Source of the DNA: Candidatus Blautia intestinipullorum | GTDB lineage: Bacteria; Bacillota; Clostridia; Lachnospirales; Lachnospiraceae | NCBI GenBank assembly: GCA_019120475.1 | Contig: DWVA01000002.1 | Span: 1-19,899, forward strand | Direction of reading: 5' to 3' | DNA: 19,899 nt | In this document: in pieces, positions 5,710 to 14,607 of the stretch | How the letters are laid out: every line of letters starts with the position of its first letter | Position numbering within the stretch: the first letter of the stretch is position 1 | The notes under the pieces: model-generated | Told to the model about the DNA's origin: nothing | The model's database searches: none | The model's input: only the letters and a program-made list of their open reading frames with translations | Program-made: the position numbers and the translations under genes

Positions 5710-8115
5710 ATGCGTTTTATAGATAAAGTTAAAAGGAAACTGCGCAGCGGAGCGTGGTATCCTTTTTATAATAGCTTTTATGAAAGAACCAGACTGGATC
5801 CGGAGATGATCCTTCTGGAGTCCAGAAGCGGAAAGGCCCTGGAAAGCAATATCCTGGCAATACTCAAGGAGCTTCAGAAAGACTCCTACCGGAATTTTTC
5901 CCTGGTTCTGTCCGTACACCGGGACGCTTCAGAAGAGATCGGCGAAAAGCTCCGGCAGAATTCTCTGAAAGTATCACGGATTGTCCGTACCGGTTCCCTA
6001 TCCTATTACCGCGCCTTAAGTCAGGCAGGTTATCTGGTAAACGACACCACTTTCCCGGGACGCTTCATAAAAAAAGAAGGGCAGATCTATCTGAACACCT
6101 GGCATGGAACGCCCCTGAAGAAAATGGGCCGGGACAACCGTCCGGAAGCCGTCAGCATGGGGAACGTCCTGCGGAATCTTCTGGATTCTGATTATCTTGT
6201 ATTTCCCAATTCTTTTATGGAAGAAAAAATGTCCGGCGCTTATATGCTCCCCAGTCTTTACCGGGGCACCGTACTCCGGGAGGGATATCCCAGAAACGAT
6301 ATATTCCGCGGCTCTCCTGATGAAAGCCTTCTTGAAAAAGCAGGACTGAAAGGCAAACGGCTGATCACTTATCTTCCTACCTTCCGGGGCCTGATCGGAA
6401 ATGTGGACCGTCAGGATTACATGGATACGCTGTCCGGTCATCTCCGGCTCTGGGACAGCGAGCTCCGCGACGGAGAGGTCCTTCTGGTGAAGCTTCACCC
6501 GTTTCTCCACGGAAGCGAGACTTTTGAAGGATACCGCCATATCCGTTCCTTTCCCGCCCAGTGGGACACTTATGAAGGGCTCAGTCTGTGCGATACTCTG
6601 ATCACGGATTATTCCAGCGTATTTTACGACTTTGCCAATGCAGGCAAAAAAATCATCCTGTTTGCCTACGACCGGAAGGAGTATGAAAGCGGCCGGGGAA
6701 TGTATGAGGATATCGGATCGTATCCTTTCCTGTACACAGAAGATCCCCGTCAGGTGATCCCTTTCGTTCACAGAGAGGGCGGCGTTCCTGACGAAGAGTT
6801 TCTTAAGCGCTACGCCACCTACGAGGACGGACACGGCACTGAAAAAATATGCCGTCATGTATTTCTTGGCGAAAACTGCTGCCGGACAAAAAGATACACC
6901 GGAAACGGAAAGCAGAACGTTCTTATTTACGGCGGCGATCTGGCCCAGAACGGTATTACCACTGCTCTGTGTTCTCTTCTGACGGAAATGGATCTTTCAA
7001 AATATAATTATTTTCTCTCTTTCCGTACTCTGTATACAAAGGAACATCAGGAAATTCTGGATAAAATCCCTCCGGAAATGGGAATCTATCCTCTGGGAAG
7101 CGAGATGAACATGGATCTCCTCACAGCAGCAGCCCTGATGAACTTCATGAAAGGATCCGGATCAGAGGCTGTCCGGCGCCGTATTCACCGGGCTTACCAA
7201 AGGGAATGGAAAAAGCATTTCGGCGGAACAGAATTTTCTCTTGTGATCCATTACAACGGATATGAAGCCTATATTACTTCTCTGTTTGAAGAAGCTCCAT
7301 GTCCGAAGATCATCTGGGTCCACAACGATATGGTCCGGGAGATCAGGACCCGGGGGAACCAGAATCCGTATCTCCTCCGGGAAGCTTACCGTACTTACGA
7401 CCGCATCGTGTCTGTCAGCAGGGATATCGTCCCGTCTGTTGCAGAAATAAGCGGCGAAGGATCCGGCCGCGTTTCTGTGATCAGCAACTGTCACGACTAT
7501 AAAAGCGTTCTCCGGCGGGCTGAGGAAGAACTCTCTTTTGATGAAAACACATTATCGGATCATTCTCTTGAGGAACTGCGCGCTGTTCTTGACAGCAGCG
7601 ACACGAAATTTATCAGCATCGGACGTTTTTCTCCGGAAAAAGGCCATATGCGGCTGATAGACGCTTTTGACAAATACTGGAAATCTCACCGCGGAACATG
7701 GCTGATCATCATCGGCGGCAGCGGAGAGCTTTATGAGGATACGGTCAGGCATGCCCGTTCCTGTTCCGCCTCGGATCATATCATATTGATCCGTTCCATG
7801 AGCAATCCAATGCCTGTTCTGAAAAAATGCAGTCTTTTCCTGCTTTCGTCCTGCTACGAGGGCCAGGGACTGGTCATGCTGGAAGCCGACACCCTGGGAG
7901 TGCCTGTTATGGCCTGCGATGTCAGCGGTCCCCACGGTTTTCTCTCAGAGCATGGAGGAGTCCTTCTGAAAAACTCTGCCGAAGGGCTTCTTGAGGGAAT
8001 GGAACTTTTTGCCCGGGGAAAAGCGGCTGCGCTCTCCGTGGATTACGAAAGGGCCAACGCAGAGTCCGCCGCCATGACGGAGGAACTGATCCGCCAGACT
8101 ATATCATCCATATAA
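5710..8115 (+). CDS. Bifunctional CDP-glycerol glycerophosphotransferase (TagF/TagB-like) fused to a GT4 glycosyltransferase
   Basis: An 801-residue two-domain wall-polymer enzyme. The N-terminal half (about 1-385) is a CDP-glycerol:polyglycerophosphate glycerophosphotransferase (PF04464). It shows NTWHGTPLKKMGRD with His132, VKLHPF, and LITDYSSVFYDFA with Asp300 followed by the AYDRKEYESGRGM segment. These are active-site landmarks of TagF-type transferases. The C-terminal half (about 400-801) is a GT-B family 4 glycosyltransferase, with an N-terminal Rossmann start NVLIYGGDLAQNGI, SIGRFSPEKGH, and an E-x7-E motif at Glu717/Glu725. The protein would add phosphoglycerol units and a sugar to a lipid-linked wall or capsular polymer on the cytoplasmic face. 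It has no signal peptide. It is first in a co-directional run. The order of reactions and the sugar donor cannot be read. Confidence 0.88.
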   Translation: MRFIDKVKRKLRSGAWYPFYNSFYERTRLDPEMILLESRSGKALESNILAILKELQKDSYRNFSLVLSVHRDASEEIGEKLRQNSLKVSRIVRTGSLSYYRALSQAGYLVNDTTFPGRFIKKEGQIYLNTWHGTPLKKMGRDNRPEAVSMGNVLRNLLDSDYLVFPNSFMEEKMSGAYMLPSLYRGTVLREGYPRNDIFRGSPDESLLEKAGLKGKRLITYLPTFRGLIGNVDRQDYMDTLSGHLRLWDSELRDGEVLLVKLHPFLHGSETFEGYRHIRSFPAQWDTYEGLSLCDTLITDYSSVFYDFANAGKKIILFAYDRKEYESGRGMYEDIGSYPFLYTEDPRQVIPFVHREGGVPDEEFLKRYATYEDGHGTEKICRHVFLGENCCRTKRYTGNGKQNVLIYGGDLAQNGITTALCSLLTEMDLSKYNYFLSFRTLYTKEHQEILDKIPPEMGIYPLGSEMNMDLLTAAALMNFMKGSGSEAVRRRIHRAYQREWKKHFGGTEFSLVIHYNGYEAYITSLFEEAPCPKIIWVHNDMVREIRTRGNQNPYLLREAYRTYDRIVSVSRDIVPSVAEISGEGSGRVSVISNCHDYKSVLRRAEEELSFDENTLSDHSLEELRAVLDSSDTKFISIGRFSPEKGHMRLIDAFDKYWKSHRGTWLIIIGGSGELYEDTVRHARSCSASDHIILIRSMSNPMPVLKKCSLFLLSSCYEGQGLVMLEADTLGVPVMACDVSGPHGFLSEHGGVLLKNSAEGLLEGMELFARGKAAALSVDYERANAESAAMTEELIRQTISSI

Positions 8116-8135
8116 CAGCATGAAAGGAGCTTATC

Positions 8136-8879
8136 ATGACTTATCCTCTGGTATCTGTCATTATGCCGGTATACAATGGAGCGGATTTTATCCGCCAGGC
8201 CGTAGATTCTGTGTTCTGCCAGGAAGTCCCTTTGGAGCTTCTCGTCATTGACGACTGCTCTACAGACCGTACCGGGGAGGTTCTTGCTCCCTACGAAAAC
8301 AAAGAAAATTTTCACTATATCAGAAATCCATATAATAAAGGGGCAGCCGCTTCCCGCAATCTGGGCGTTCAGAAAGCGTCCGGAAAATATATCGCTTTTC
8401 TTGACGCGGACGACTGGTGGGAAGCCGGAAAGCTGACAGAACAGCTTGAGGTCATGGAGCGCACCCGGCGGGTGCTCTGCTCCACTGGGCGGGAACTTAT
8501 GAATCCGGACGGAACCTCCACCGGGAAATATATTCCTGTAGGCAGCACTGTTTCCTACAGAGATCTGCTGAAACACAACAGCATTAACTGTTCTTCTGTG
8601 CTGCTTAAAAGAGAAGCCGCACTTGCATATCCCATGGAGCATGACGACAGCCACGAAGACTATCTTACCTGGCTGAAGATCCTGAAGGAATACGGTCCCG
8701 CGGCAGGGATCAACAAGCCCTATCTGAAATACCGCTTGAGCCAGGGCGGAAAATCCAGGAATAAACGGAAGTCCGCAGCCATGACTTACCGCGTTTACCG
8801 GTATATGGGATATTCCCCCATAACAAGCGCTGTTTTTTTCATTTCCTATGCTCTGCATGGAATATGGAAATACCGCTGA
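8136..8879 (+). CDS. GT2 family glycosyltransferase
   Basis: A 247-residue GT-A fold enzyme that transfers a sugar from a nucleotide donor, probably to the same wall polymer as its neighbours. Family 2 landmarks are PLVSVIMPVYNGADF at residues 4-18, the nucleotide-binding VIDDCSTDRT around 38-46, GAAASRNLG, and the metal-binding DADDWW at 90-95. HEDYLTWLKIL supplies the ED of the usual catalytic region. The C-terminus ends in a short hydrophobic stretch (FFISYALHGIWKYR) that may sit on the membrane. AAAGGAG lies 9-10 bases before the start. It is 20 bases from the upstream stop and 29 from the next gene, consistent with one transcript. Substrate is unknown. Confidence 0.9.
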   Translation: MTYPLVSVIMPVYNGADFIRQAVDSVFCQEVPLELLVIDDCSTDRTGEVLAPYENKENFHYIRNPYNKGAAASRNLGVQKASGKYIAFLDADDWWEAGKLTEQLEVMERTRRVLCSTGRELMNPDGTSTGKYIPVGSTVSYRDLLKHNSINCSSVLLKREAALAYPMEHDDSHEDYLTWLKILKEYGPAAGINKPYLKYRLSQGGKSRNKRKSAAMTYRVYRYMGYSPITSAVFFISYALHGIWKYR

Positions 8880-8908
8880 AGCTCTGAAAGGAGAAAGGAA
8901 AAACCGTA

Positions 8909-10063
8909 ATGGGAAAAGCAAAGACTCTGATCGCCGGAGAAATCCTCTCCCATCTGGGAGGAAGCCGTCCGGATCCCTATGTATGGGTGTTCTCCTCCAC
9001 GGACAACAGCCATTATAACTATAATTCACAGTATCTTTTTGAATATGTAAAGGAGCATGTGCCTGAAGTCACTCCGCTCTTTGTAATAAACGACAATCAG
9101 CTCCGTCAAAGACTGTCTGAGAAATTCGGAGCCCAGTATTTTTTTGAAACGAAATCGAGCTCAGGTATCCGCAGGGCGCTTTCCGCAGGCGTGTGGTTTA
9201 CTTCCGCAGGTCTTCCTGTCTATGGTACCGGTCTTTCCAGAAACAGGATGATCGTTAATCTGTGGCATGGCGTACCGCTGAAAAAGATCGCCCTTTTGGA
9301 CCCCAATCTGAAGAAGTCCTCCCGGCTGTATTTCCGGAAAATTTTTTCAGAAAATTACACCTGCATATTAACTACCTCCCGGTCCCTTGTTCCTCTTATG
9401 GCCGAGAGTTTCCATGTTCCGGAAAACCGGATAAAAGTCTGGGGACAGCCCAGAAACGATAACATTTTCCGCAGAAAGAACAGAAAAAAGCTTCTTGATA
9501 AAATATACCCGGATCTGCCGGAATACAGCCGCGTTATTCTTTACGCGCCTACCTTCCGCGATCAGGGAAGCGTACGTCTTTTTCCTTTTCCGGATTTTGA
9601 CCAGAAACTTCTGGAAAAGTATCTGGAAGAAAAGAATATGCTTCTTTTTATCAGAACGCATATTGCGGAGCGGGCTTCCGCCCGTCCTTTCCTCGGCAGC
9701 CGCATACGCTTTCTCGGAGAAGATGAGGCCGGAGATGTTACAGGTATCCTTGATATCTTCGACTGCCTGATCACAGATTACTCCAGTATCTATATCGATT
9801 ATCTGCTCACCGGAAATCCCATCGTTTTTCTTCCCTATGACAAGGAAGAGTATCTTGCGGGAAGAGGAATGAATTTTGATTACGATGAAGTGACTCCCGG
9901 TCCCAGACCTGGAACCCTGAAGGAATTTCTGGATTGTCTGGTCCCGGAAAACGACTGCTGGAAAGCGGACCGGGACAGGGTAAACCGTCTGTTTAACGAG
10001 ATCCAAAAGCCCTGTGCCGGAGAGATCTGCCGTCATATACTGAAAAAAATCCGGGAGAGATGA
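8909..10063 (+). CDS. CDP-glycerol glycerophosphotransferase family protein (single domain)
   Basis: A 384-residue protein of the TagF/TagB family (PF04464), paralogous to the N-terminal domain of the gene at 5710. Seen are VNLWHGVPLKKI with His120, the RTH motif around residues 249-251, CLITDYSSIYIDYLLTGNPIVF with Asp290, and PYDKEEYLAGRGMNFDYDEV. It lacks the long N-terminal extension of classical B. subtilis TagF and is close in length to TagB-like primases (about 380 residues). A role adding a first or single glycerol phosphate is therefore possible (inference). GGAG-rich sequence precedes the ATG. The pair of such enzymes with GT2 and GT4 domains points to a phosphoglycerol-decorated or teichoic-acid-like polymer. 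Confidence 0.88.
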   Translation: MGKAKTLIAGEILSHLGGSRPDPYVWVFSSTDNSHYNYNSQYLFEYVKEHVPEVTPLFVINDNQLRQRLSEKFGAQYFFETKSSSGIRRALSAGVWFTSAGLPVYGTGLSRNRMIVNLWHGVPLKKIALLDPNLKKSSRLYFRKIFSENYTCILTTSRSLVPLMAESFHVPENRIKVWGQPRNDNIFRRKNRKKLLDKIYPDLPEYSRVILYAPTFRDQGSVRLFPFPDFDQKLLEKYLEEKNMLLFIRTHIAERASARPFLGSRIRFLGEDEAGDVTGILDIFDCLITDYSSIYIDYLLTGNPIVFLPYDKEEYLAGRGMNFDYDEVTPGPRPGTLKEFLDCLVPENDCWKADRDRVNRLFNEIQKPCAGEICRHILKKIRER

Positions 10064-10115
10064 CACCCGGGATCATAAAAAACAAGTTCACTGTATTTAG
10101 TAAAAGGAGGCCGTT

Positions 10116-11669
10116 ATGAAACTGTTGATTGTAGACGACGAAGAGCTTACACGTACCGGTGTGATCTCCTCTCTTGACTGGAAATCTCTTGGGATTGACG
10201 AGGTTCTTCAGGCTGACGACGGCGTCCACGGACTGGAAGAAGCCCGTATCCACCGGCCGGAGATCATCCTGTGCGACGTGCGTATGCCCCGTATGGACGG
10301 TATCACCATGCTGGAACGTCTGGAAAAAATCCTGCCGGACTCTGTGCCGATCTTCATGAGCGGGTATTCAGATAAAGAATACCTGAAGGCGGCCATCAAG
10401 CTGAAGGCAGTAAATTATATAGAAAAGCCCCTGGTTCCCTCTGAGATCCGCGACGCTGTTCTGGAAGCCAGAAACCTTTATATGCAGAAGCTCCATTCCC
10501 ACCGGGGCGAAACCATGAAGTCCATGGAAACGGCTTCCCAGCTTGCCCTCCTTCTGACCGTCCCGTATAACCCGGACAGCAGCTCTCTGGACACGCTGGT
10601 TTCGGAACTGAAGCTGACTATGAACCCGTCCACTTATTTTACTTCCGTGATCGTCAAAATGGATGATTTCATTCATCCGGAGACACCCTCTTTCCCGGAA
10701 TTTTTTGATGATTTCCGGCATTTTGTCTCCCATCTTCACATGGACTGTATCTACACAGAAAAGAAACGGCAGTACCTGGTGTATTTTCTCTTTGGGCAGA
10801 CTGCCCCTTCCGCGCATACCATCGGATCTGTAGGCGATTTTCTGTGTTCCCGCTTTGCGCCTTTTATAAAGTTTTCCATAGCCGCCGGAGATACTGTCTG
10901 CGGAATCTCCAGGGCGTACCAGTCCTACGCCTCCGCCGTGATCCTTCTACAGAGCAGTTTCTTTTTCCCGGCGGATACAATGCTCACCTCCGAAGCGATG
11001 GAAAAAACAGCTTCCGGCGCCGCGCTCTCCATGCCGTCTCCTGAGGATTCTTTTTCAGAGGCGCTTTCTTCCGGAAATGAAGATGAAGCCAGATCCATTC
11101 TGGATCATCTGGCATCTATTTTCCTGAACAGCCGCCGCTTTCTGCAGAATCCGGTCAAGGATCTGTACTACCGGCTTTTTCTCTGTCTGGAAAGCGCCAG
11201 AAACCAGCAGCAGATTCCAGGTTCAAAAAATCCGGAGAGCATTGCGGAAACCATTGCCCGGTGTTTTACGTTTTCCGAGCTGCATGATACTCTTGCGGAA
11301 AAGACAGAGGCGTTCTTCCGGGACGCGGCAAATAATTCTCAGGAAAATCCCACGATTTTTCTGATCAAAAAATATATCGGCCAGAATTATATGAATGAAA
11401 CTCTGTCCGTTAAGGATATCAGCGCCCATGTGTTTCTTTCCGCCTCCTATGTCTGCACCTTTTTTAAGAACGAGACAGGCCAGACGCTGAATCAGTATAT
11501 AACGGAATATCGTATGGAAAAGGCAAAACAGCTTCTCCTGGATTCCCGTTACAAGATTTCCGACATCTCTTCCAGAGTCGGCTACAGCGACGGAAATTAT
11601 TTCGGAAAAAGCTTCAAAAAATACAGCGGCCTTTCGCCTTCAGAATACAGGGAGAAAAATTTGCAATGA
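10116..11669 (+). CDS. Response regulator, REC plus AraC-type DNA-binding domain (YesN-like)
   Basis: A 517-residue cytoplasmic transcription factor. The receiver domain (1-120) has acidic residues Asp7/Asp8, phospho-acceptor Asp54 in CDVRMPRMDG, Ser82 and Lys104 (EKP). A middle region of about 280 residues (YesN-type linker) has no recognised motif. The last ~100 residues form a canonical AraC double helix-turn-helix: SVKDISAHVFLSASYVCTFF, then ISDISSRVGYSDGNYFGKSF and SGLSPSEYR. AAAGGAGG precedes the start. Its stop overlaps the kinase start as ATGA (11666-11669), so the pair is translationally coupled. YesN-type regulators usually control adjacent carbohydrate uptake or surface genes; targets here are not visible. 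Confidence 0.93.
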   Translation: MKLLIVDDEELTRTGVISSLDWKSLGIDEVLQADDGVHGLEEARIHRPEIILCDVRMPRMDGITMLERLEKILPDSVPIFMSGYSDKEYLKAAIKLKAVNYIEKPLVPSEIRDAVLEARNLYMQKLHSHRGETMKSMETASQLALLLTVPYNPDSSSLDTLVSELKLTMNPSTYFTSVIVKMDDFIHPETPSFPEFFDDFRHFVSHLHMDCIYTEKKRQYLVYFLFGQTAPSAHTIGSVGDFLCSRFAPFIKFSIAAGDTVCGISRAYQSYASAVILLQSSFFFPADTMLTSEAMEKTASGAALSMPSPEDSFSEALSSGNEDEARSILDHLASIFLNSRRFLQNPVKDLYYRLFLCLESARNQQQIPGSKNPESIAETIARCFTFSELHDTLAEKTEAFFRDAANNSQENPTIFLIKKYIGQNYMNETLSVKDISAHVFLSASYVCTFFKNETGQTLNQYITEYRMEKAKQLLLDSRYKISDISSRVGYSDGNYFGKSFKKYSGLSPSEYREKNLQ

Positions 11670-14473
11670 GAAGTGTTTTTCAGAAAATACGCCATTCCTA
11701 CGGCGATATGAGTCTTCAGTCAAAGTTTACCATCGTCCTGGCGATCGCCGTCACCATTCCTGTGCTTACGGTAGGGATCTTTTTTTACAGCAGGCTCTAT
11801 GATATGGTAATCGCCGACACGATCCGCCGGGAACAGGACGCTTCCGCAAAAACGGCTCCTCTTATCGAGGAGGAGGTACAGCAGATCCTGGACGCATATA
11901 CGGAAATCACGGATCTTCCTTTTTTTCAGAAGATTTTTCATCAGCCGGTCAATTCCCCGTCCTCCCTGCTTCTTAACAATACGGAAACCTATGAATTTTA
12001 TAACGCGGTGCAGGCTCTCACAGACAGGCAGCAGATCACCGGGCTTCAGATTTATATGGACTTTCCTATGGATTCCGTCCAGCTTTTTGAAGATGAGCTT
12101 ACCTGTGATTATTTTTCTCCCATGAGCCAGGCCAAAGGAACATACTGGTATGGAATCTTTCAAGGTACCGGCAGATCTGAGCTTTTCTGTCCGTCCTTTT
12201 ATCTTGGCGACCGTGAACAGAAGACTTACGGCGATATGGCCTACATTACCTCCACAACCTTTTATTATCAGCAGAATTCTTATCAGGCGTATATTGCCGT
12301 TTATTTTTCTTCGGATCACATCGCTGAAATCCTGAAGGACAATCTAACCCAGAACGACAGCGTTTCTTACATTACCAATGAAAGAAACGCCATGGTAGCT
12401 TCCTCAGACGACGCTCTTGCCGGGATCTACTGGCTGGATTATGATACGATCCGCGATTCCTTTATGTCTTCCAACAATTTTATGGAACGCGAGATCCTGA
12501 ACAAAACAGTTTACGCGGGATTTTACAGCATCCAGCAGCCCGGATGGTTTATGGTCACCGTTCTTCCGGCGGAACCTCTGATCGCCAGAAGCAATATCCT
12601 GATGCTGGAATATATCCTGATGTATCTCGGCGTGCTGGCTCTGGCGTCTGTTGTCGCCCATTTTCTGTCCCATTCCATCACGAACCGTATCTCCTCTGTC
12701 ATCCATCAGATGAGCAAAGTCAGAGAAGGCACTCTGGTGCCTATGGACAGTCCCGAGTATCACGATGAGGTAGGCGATCTGATCGACACTTATAACTATA
12801 TGACGCGGAAAATGACGGCTCTTCTGGAAGAACAGCTTAAAGCGGCGGAGGAACTCCGCATTGCCGAGTTCAATTCCCTTCAGGCACAGATCAATCCTCA
12901 TTTTCTTTACAACACTATGGACATGATCAACTGGCTTGCTCTCCAGGGAAGAAATTCAGAGGTTTCCGCCGCTGTACAGAATCTTTCCAAATTTTATAAA
13001 CTGACGCTGAGCCGGAAGGAAAGCATCACGACCATCGGCAGGGAAGAGGAGCATGTATCCATCTATGTAGAACTTCAGAACATGCGGTTTCATGACAGGA
13101 TCACCTTTGTATCCGATATTCCGGATGAACTGACAGAATACCAGATTCCCAAGCTGACGCTTCAGCCTGTGATCGAAAATGCCATTCTCCACGGGATCCT
13201 GGAAAAGGACAGCAAATCCGGCACCATTGTACTGACGGGATGGCTGGAAAATAACGACATTGTTCTTCTGATCTCTGACGACGGGGTTGGAATTCCTCCC
13301 GAAAAGCTGCCGTCTATTATTTCCGGTTCCGGCAGCAGCAGTTCAGGCGGAACAAATATCGCCGTTTATAATACCCACCGGAGGCTGGAGATCCTCTATG
13401 GCCAGGGTTACGGTCTGACCTACTCCAGCCAGCCCGGTCAGGGAACAGAAGTCCAGATAAGGATTCCGGCGCAGAAAAAATACCGCAGCCCATATGTCAC
13501 CAGACCTTCCTACGACAGTCAGGTATTTCTTCCTCTCGGTACGGTGTCGGCTTCCGCCGCTGCCCAGGGCCGGGACATTGTGGCTCCGGAAAAGCTGCTT
13601 CAGTACAGCCAGCGGCTTACCCACAATCTGTACAACCTGAAAAATCTTCATCAGGTGTTCCAGGAGCTCCCTCCGGACGAGAATTTCTTTATCCTCGCCC
13701 ACCAGGTTACGGAAGACTTTCCTGGGCATACCCACGGCTACTTTGAACTTAACTATCTGTGCAGCGGAGCCCTTATCAATGTTGTCGATGGAAATGAAAT
13801 ATATATGGCTCCCGGCGATCTCATATTCCTTAATACAAGAGCCGTACATGAGCTGCGTTTCCAGCAGAAAGATACTCTGCTGATCAATTTCTGTCTCAAA
13901 CAGGAAATCTTTCATCAGACTCTGGCGGAGTTTTATAAGGACAGAAATCTGATCTCAGACTTCTTCAGAGGAGAAAACAGCGGAAAAAATTATATTTTCT
14001 TTTCTCTCGGACACCGTGTCCAGGCCCAGTCCATGCTGACTTCTCTGATCCAGGAATACGCCGGCAACAATTTCCACCAGAGCTTCCAGCTGGAAGCCAC
14101 GCTGCTGCTTCTGTTCACTTATCTTGTCCGTGAAAAAGAATTCAGTTGCTACGGAAGCGACGAATATACTTATCATATTCTACAATACCTGCATGAGCAT
14201 GGCCCGGACACAGACGCAGAAACAGCCGCCGGACATTTCGGTATTAGCGCCGCTCAGATGGACGAGCACCTGAAAAAGCATACCGGGCGGGATTTTATGA
14301 GTTATGTATGGGACCTCCGGCTGGATCAGGCTTTAAAGCTTCTGTCCAATCCTGATCTGAACATTTATCAGATAGCCGAAAACTGCGGTTTCCGGAACGT
14401 TGAGGAATTTTCCGCTCTTTTCCAGAAGAAATTCCATGTAACTCCTACAGAATACCGGAAACAGTTTTTGTAG
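11666..14473 (+). CDS. Membrane sensor histidine kinase (YesM-like) fused to a complete cupin-AraC regulator
   Basis: A 935-residue protein in one uninterrupted frame. Transmembrane helix 1 is at about 21-43. An extracellular sensor of about 265 residues (Cache-like by position) follows. Helix 2 is at about 311-332, then HAMP at about 333-385. The His_kinase domain has His412 in QINPHFLYNT. The HATPase has Asn505 in LQPVIENAI, then SDDGVGI, and ends near 600. A YesM protein normally stops here. This one continues through a linker into an AraC-type arm: a cupin with His688/His690 in HTHGYFELNYL, then GDLIFLN, and a double helix-turn-helix over the last ~100 residues (IYQIAENCGFRNVEEFSALF, HVTPTEYRK). 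There is no receiver domain between kinase and AraC part, unlike Bacteroides hybrid two-component systems. Expected partner is the response regulator just upstream. A membrane-held DNA-binding domain is the inferred oddity. Confidence 0.92.
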   Translation: MRSVFQKIRHSYGDMSLQSKFTIVLAIAVTIPVLTVGIFFYSRLYDMVIADTIRREQDASAKTAPLIEEEVQQILDAYTEITDLPFFQKIFHQPVNSPSSLLLNNTETYEFYNAVQALTDRQQITGLQIYMDFPMDSVQLFEDELTCDYFSPMSQAKGTYWYGIFQGTGRSELFCPSFYLGDREQKTYGDMAYITSTTFYYQQNSYQAYIAVYFSSDHIAEILKDNLTQNDSVSYITNERNAMVASSDDALAGIYWLDYDTIRDSFMSSNNFMEREILNKTVYAGFYSIQQPGWFMVTVLPAEPLIARSNILMLEYILMYLGVLALASVVAHFLSHSITNRISSVIHQMSKVREGTLVPMDSPEYHDEVGDLIDTYNYMTRKMTALLEEQLKAAEELRIAEFNSLQAQINPHFLYNTMDMINWLALQGRNSEVSAAVQNLSKFYKLTLSRKESITTIGREEEHVSIYVELQNMRFHDRITFVSDIPDELTEYQIPKLTLQPVIENAILHGILEKDSKSGTIVLTGWLENNDIVLLISDDGVGIPPEKLPSIISGSGSSSSGGTNIAVYNTHRRLEILYGQGYGLTYSSQPGQGTEVQIRIPAQKKYRSPYVTRPSYDSQVFLPLGTVSASAAAQGRDIVAPEKLLQYSQRLTHNLYNLKNLHQVFQELPPDENFFILAHQVTEDFPGHTHGYFELNYLCSGALINVVDGNEIYMAPGDLIFLNTRAVHELRFQQKDTLLINFCLKQEIFHQTLAEFYKDRNLISDFFRGENSGKNYIFFSLGHRVQAQSMLTSLIQEYAGNNFHQSFQLEATLLLLFTYLVREKEFSCYGSDEYTYHILQYLHEHGPDTDAETAAGHFGISAAQMDEHLKKHTGRDFMSYVWDLRLDQALKLLSNPDLNIYQIAENCGFRNVEEFSALFQKKFHVTPTEYRKQFL

Positions 14474-14559
14474 GAGGAAAAGACATAGCGTCAGTATACA
14501 AAAAACAGCAGACTCCAAAAGACTTCATAACTGTCAGAACAAATGATGGATTTTGGGAT

Positions 14560-14593
14560 AATAAAAAAATATTCCCCTCCCGGGCGGGAGGGG
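14560..14593 (-). terminator. GC-rich hairpin, a minus-strand terminator in the DUF3783 leader
   Basis: CCCCTCCC (14574-14581) pairs perfectly with GGGAGGGG (14586-14593) around GGGC. On the minus strand it is followed by AATATTTTTTTAT (plus-strand 14561-14573), a full intrinsic terminator. On the plus strand no T run follows; instead AAAGGAG of the next gene starts two bases later. The stretch 14474-14607 otherwise holds no gene. Confidence 0.6.
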
Positions 14594-14607
14594 CAAAGGA
14601 GCATAAT

